From positions 1-6,734 of the forward strand of contig JAUVUS010000141.1 in the NCBI GenBank assembly GCA_030600865.1: 6,734 nucleotides of DNA, in the 5' to 3' direction. Positions 5,168-6,734 of the stretch are shown in pieces; the first letter of the stretch is position 1, and each line of letters opens with the position of its first letter. The DNA is from Bacteroidales bacterium. GTDB lineage: Bacteria > Bacteroidota > Bacteroidia > Bacteroidales > UBA12077. The position numbers and the translations under genes are program-made. A model generated the notes under the pieces. It saw nothing but the letters and a program-made list of their open reading frames with translations, made no database searches and was not told the origin of the DNA.

Positions 5168-6734
5168 ATGAATAAAATAAAATTAACGATAGATAACAAG
5201 CAAATAGAAGTAGAAAAAGGAACTACAATCTATAAGGCTGCAAAAGAATTAGGAATTTATATCCCTGTACTTTGTTATATGAACCTCGAAGGTTTAAATA
5301 TTGAAAACAAACCGGGAGGATGTCGTATTTGTGTTGTTGAGGTTGAAGGCAGAAATAATCTGGCTCCATCTTGTTCAACTGATGTATGGGAAGGAATGGT
5401 TGTAAATACACACTCGATGCGTGTTATTAACGCCCGAAGAACCGTAATGGAATTTATTCTTTCCGATCACCCTAAAGATTGTTTAACATGCGCCAAGTCG
5501 GGTAATTGCGATTTACAGGATATGGCTGTTAAACTGGGTGTCAGGGAAATTCCGGGTCAGGAATATGCCGAGATGTCAACATATAAAATCGATTTCTCTC
5601 CATCTATAATCAGAGATTTAGATAAATGTATAATGTGTCGTCGTTGCGAAATGATGTGTAACGATTTCCAGACTGTTGGTGCACTTTCAGCATTTAACCG
5701 CGGATTTGAAGCGGCTGTTGGGCCTGCTTTCGAAATGGAACTGGAAGATTCTACTTGTACATATTGTGGTCAGTGTGTGGCTGTTTGTCCTACCGGTGCA
5801 CTAACCGAAAAAGATCATACAAGAGATGTTATAAATGCACTTTCCGATCCGACTAAAAAAGTTGTTGTTCAAACTGCTCCTGCAGTACGTGCTGCATTAG
5901 GCGAAGAATTTGGAATGGAACCGGGAACATTGGTTACAGGTAAAATGGTATCGGCACTACGTCGTTTAGGTTTCGATTATGTTTTCGACACTGACTTTGC
6001 TGCCGACCTTACCATTATGGAAGAAGGAACAGAAATGTTAGATCGATTAACAAAATATTTAGGTGGCGATAAAGAAGTAAAATTACCAATTCTTACATCT
6101 TGTTGACCTGCATGGGTAAGCTTTTTCGAGCATTATTTCCCTGAAATGAAAGATATTCCTTCAACTGCACGATCTCCACAACAAATGTTTGGTGCTATTG
6201 CAAAAACATATTTTGCCGATAAAATCAGTACTAAACGCGAAGATTTGGTGGTTGTTTCTATCATGCCTTGTTTGGCTAAAAAATACGAAGCTCAACGCGA
6301 TGAGTTTAAAGTTGATGGAAATCCTGATGTTGATTTCTCAATTTCAACTCGTGAGTTGGCTCATTTAATTAAAGAAGCAAACCTTGATTTAAATATTTTA
6401 CCCGACGAAGATTTTGATAAGCCTCTTGGTGAATCTTCAGGTGCCGGTGTTATATTTGGTACCACCGGTGGTGTTATCGAAGCTGCTGTTCGTACCGCTT
6501 ATGAATTACACACAGGTAAAAAACTTGAAAAATTAGATTTTGAACAACTACGTGGTTTCGAAGCTATCAGAAAAGCTACTGTCGATTTTGATGGTACTCC
6601 AATTAATATTGGAATTGCTCACGGATTAGGCCATGCACGTAAATTGCTTGATGAAATTAAAGCCGGAAAATCAGAATTTCATGCTATTGAAATTATGGCG
6701 TGTCCCGGTGGATGTATCGGTGGTGGTGGTCAGC
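5168..6734 (+). CDS. hydA: [FeFe] hydrogenase catalytic subunit HydA2 with in-frame TGA, probable selenoprotein (3' partial)
   Basis: This is the H2-forming/oxidising subunit of module 2, with 522 codons visible and the 3' end outside the window. The domains are: [2Fe-2S] (C36, C52, C55, C69, with a longer loop than in HydA1); His-ligated [4Fe-4S] (H101, C105, C108, C114); double [4Fe-4S] (C154, C157, C160, C207 and C164, C197, C200, C203); and the H-cluster domain. Codon 313 is TGA within T-S-C-[TGA]-P-A-W. Reading through it, the frame stays open and conserved for 209 codons, including STARSPQQMFGA, MPCLAKKYE (C368) and MACPGGCIGGGG (C512, C516). Residue 313 aligns with the second Cys of TSCCPxW, a [4Fe-4S] ligand of the H-cluster; C312 is the proton-relay cysteine. 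Stopping at 312 would remove nearly the whole catalytic domain. I read the TGA as selenocysteine; nonsense mutation or sequencing error remain possible. No Shine-Dalgarno precedes the ATG. Confidence 0.85.
6104..6106 (+). other. In-frame TGA, candidate selenocysteine codon (residue 313 of HydA2)
   Basis: The TGA follows the TGT for C312 and precedes CCT for proline. It is the only TGA in frame in roughly 1,900 codons of coding sequence in the window, and it falls exactly on an H-cluster cysteine position. The other gene stops in the window are TAA or TAG, and tryptophan is encoded by TGG, so reassignment of TGA as a general sense codon is unlikely. The following base is C; UGAC is also the context of the E. 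coli fdhF selenocysteine codon. Confidence 0.65.
6111..6143 (+). promoter_or_regulatory. Candidate bacterial SECIS hairpin downstream of the TGA
   Basis: The RNA can fold as CA/UG (6111-6112 with 6142-6143), bulged U6113, GGG/CCC (6114-6116 with 6139-6141), UAA/UUA (6117-6119 with 6133-6135, leaving UUU 6136-6138 as a 3' bulge), bulged A6132, and GCU/AGC (6120-6122 with 6129-6131). The six-base apical loop UUUUCG begins 17 bases after the TGA. The distance is in the usual range for bacterial SECIS elements. The expected G among the first two loop bases is missing, so the match is only partial. The AGC codon that forms the top of the stem is the only AGC serine codon in the visible hydA2. Confidence 0.4.

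Noticed and set aside
5168..6106. HydA2 as a complete 312-residue protein ending at the TGA
   Set aside because: The conserved H-cluster domain continues in the same frame directly after the TGA, and the truncated product would lose three of the four H-cluster Cys ligands. A separate downstream gene is unlikely because the first in-frame ATG (6146) is inside the conserved domain and has no ribosome binding site.
6104..6106. TGA reassigned to tryptophan or glycine across the genome
   Set aside because: No other in-frame TGA occurs in the coding sequence of the window, tryptophan uses TGG and glycine uses GGN, and neither residue makes sense at an H-cluster ligand position.
1..6734. CRISPR arrays, insertion sequences, tRNA or rRNA genes
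   Set aside because: I saw no spaced direct repeats, no transposase frames or terminal inverted repeats, and no tRNA or rRNA-like sequence.

Overview
The window is a hydrogen-metabolism locus with two tandem, paralogous, NAD(P)H-linked [FeFe] hydrogenase modules, all on the + strand. It is AT-rich. The A-rich leaders mostly lack Shine-Dalgarno sequences, and a TATATTTG box (pattern TAnnTTTG) lies upstream of the second module. These point to an anaerobic, fermentative member of the Bacteroidota; this is inference from signals and protein style, not a taxonomic match.

Layout. Module 1 (1-2837) is the 3' part of a NuoF-type flavoprotein gene cut by the window edge, then a complete 596-residue HydA (HydA1). 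A strong intrinsic terminator (2856-2887) closes it. The 437-base gap that follows holds a decayed C-terminal fragment that looks like the [NiFe]-hydrogenase maturation GTPase HypB (2897-3061), a Rex-like palindrome (3145-3162) and a Bacteroidota-type promoter box (3188-3195). Module 2 (3275-end) encodes a small NuoE/HndB-fold protein with no cysteines, a NuoF-type subunit with a C-terminal two-cluster ferredoxin domain, and a second HydA (HydA2) that runs off the window.

How they work together. By family knowledge, NuoF-type subunits bind FMN and NAD(P)H and pass electrons through Fe-S clusters to HydA, which makes or oxidises H2 at the H-cluster. Such complexes (Thermotoga HydABC, Desulfovibrio HndABCD) are often electron-bifurcating, coupling NAD(P)H and ferredoxin to H2. 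Whether these modules bifurcate cannot be decided from sequence alone.

The main discovery candidate is in HydA2. Its frame carries a single in-frame TGA (6104-6106) within the first H-cluster motif, giving T-S-C-[TGA]-P-A-W. The frame then stays open and fully conserved for 209 more codons, including the second and third H-cluster motifs. The TGA stands where the classical motif TSCCPxW has its second cysteine, a ligand of the [4Fe-4S] part of the H-cluster. A bulged hairpin at SECIS-like distance follows it. The best reading is a selenocysteine-containing [FeFe] hydrogenase; a nonsense mutation or sequencing error is the main alternative. HydA1 has serine at the same position, so neither hydrogenase of this locus encodes an ordinary cysteine there.
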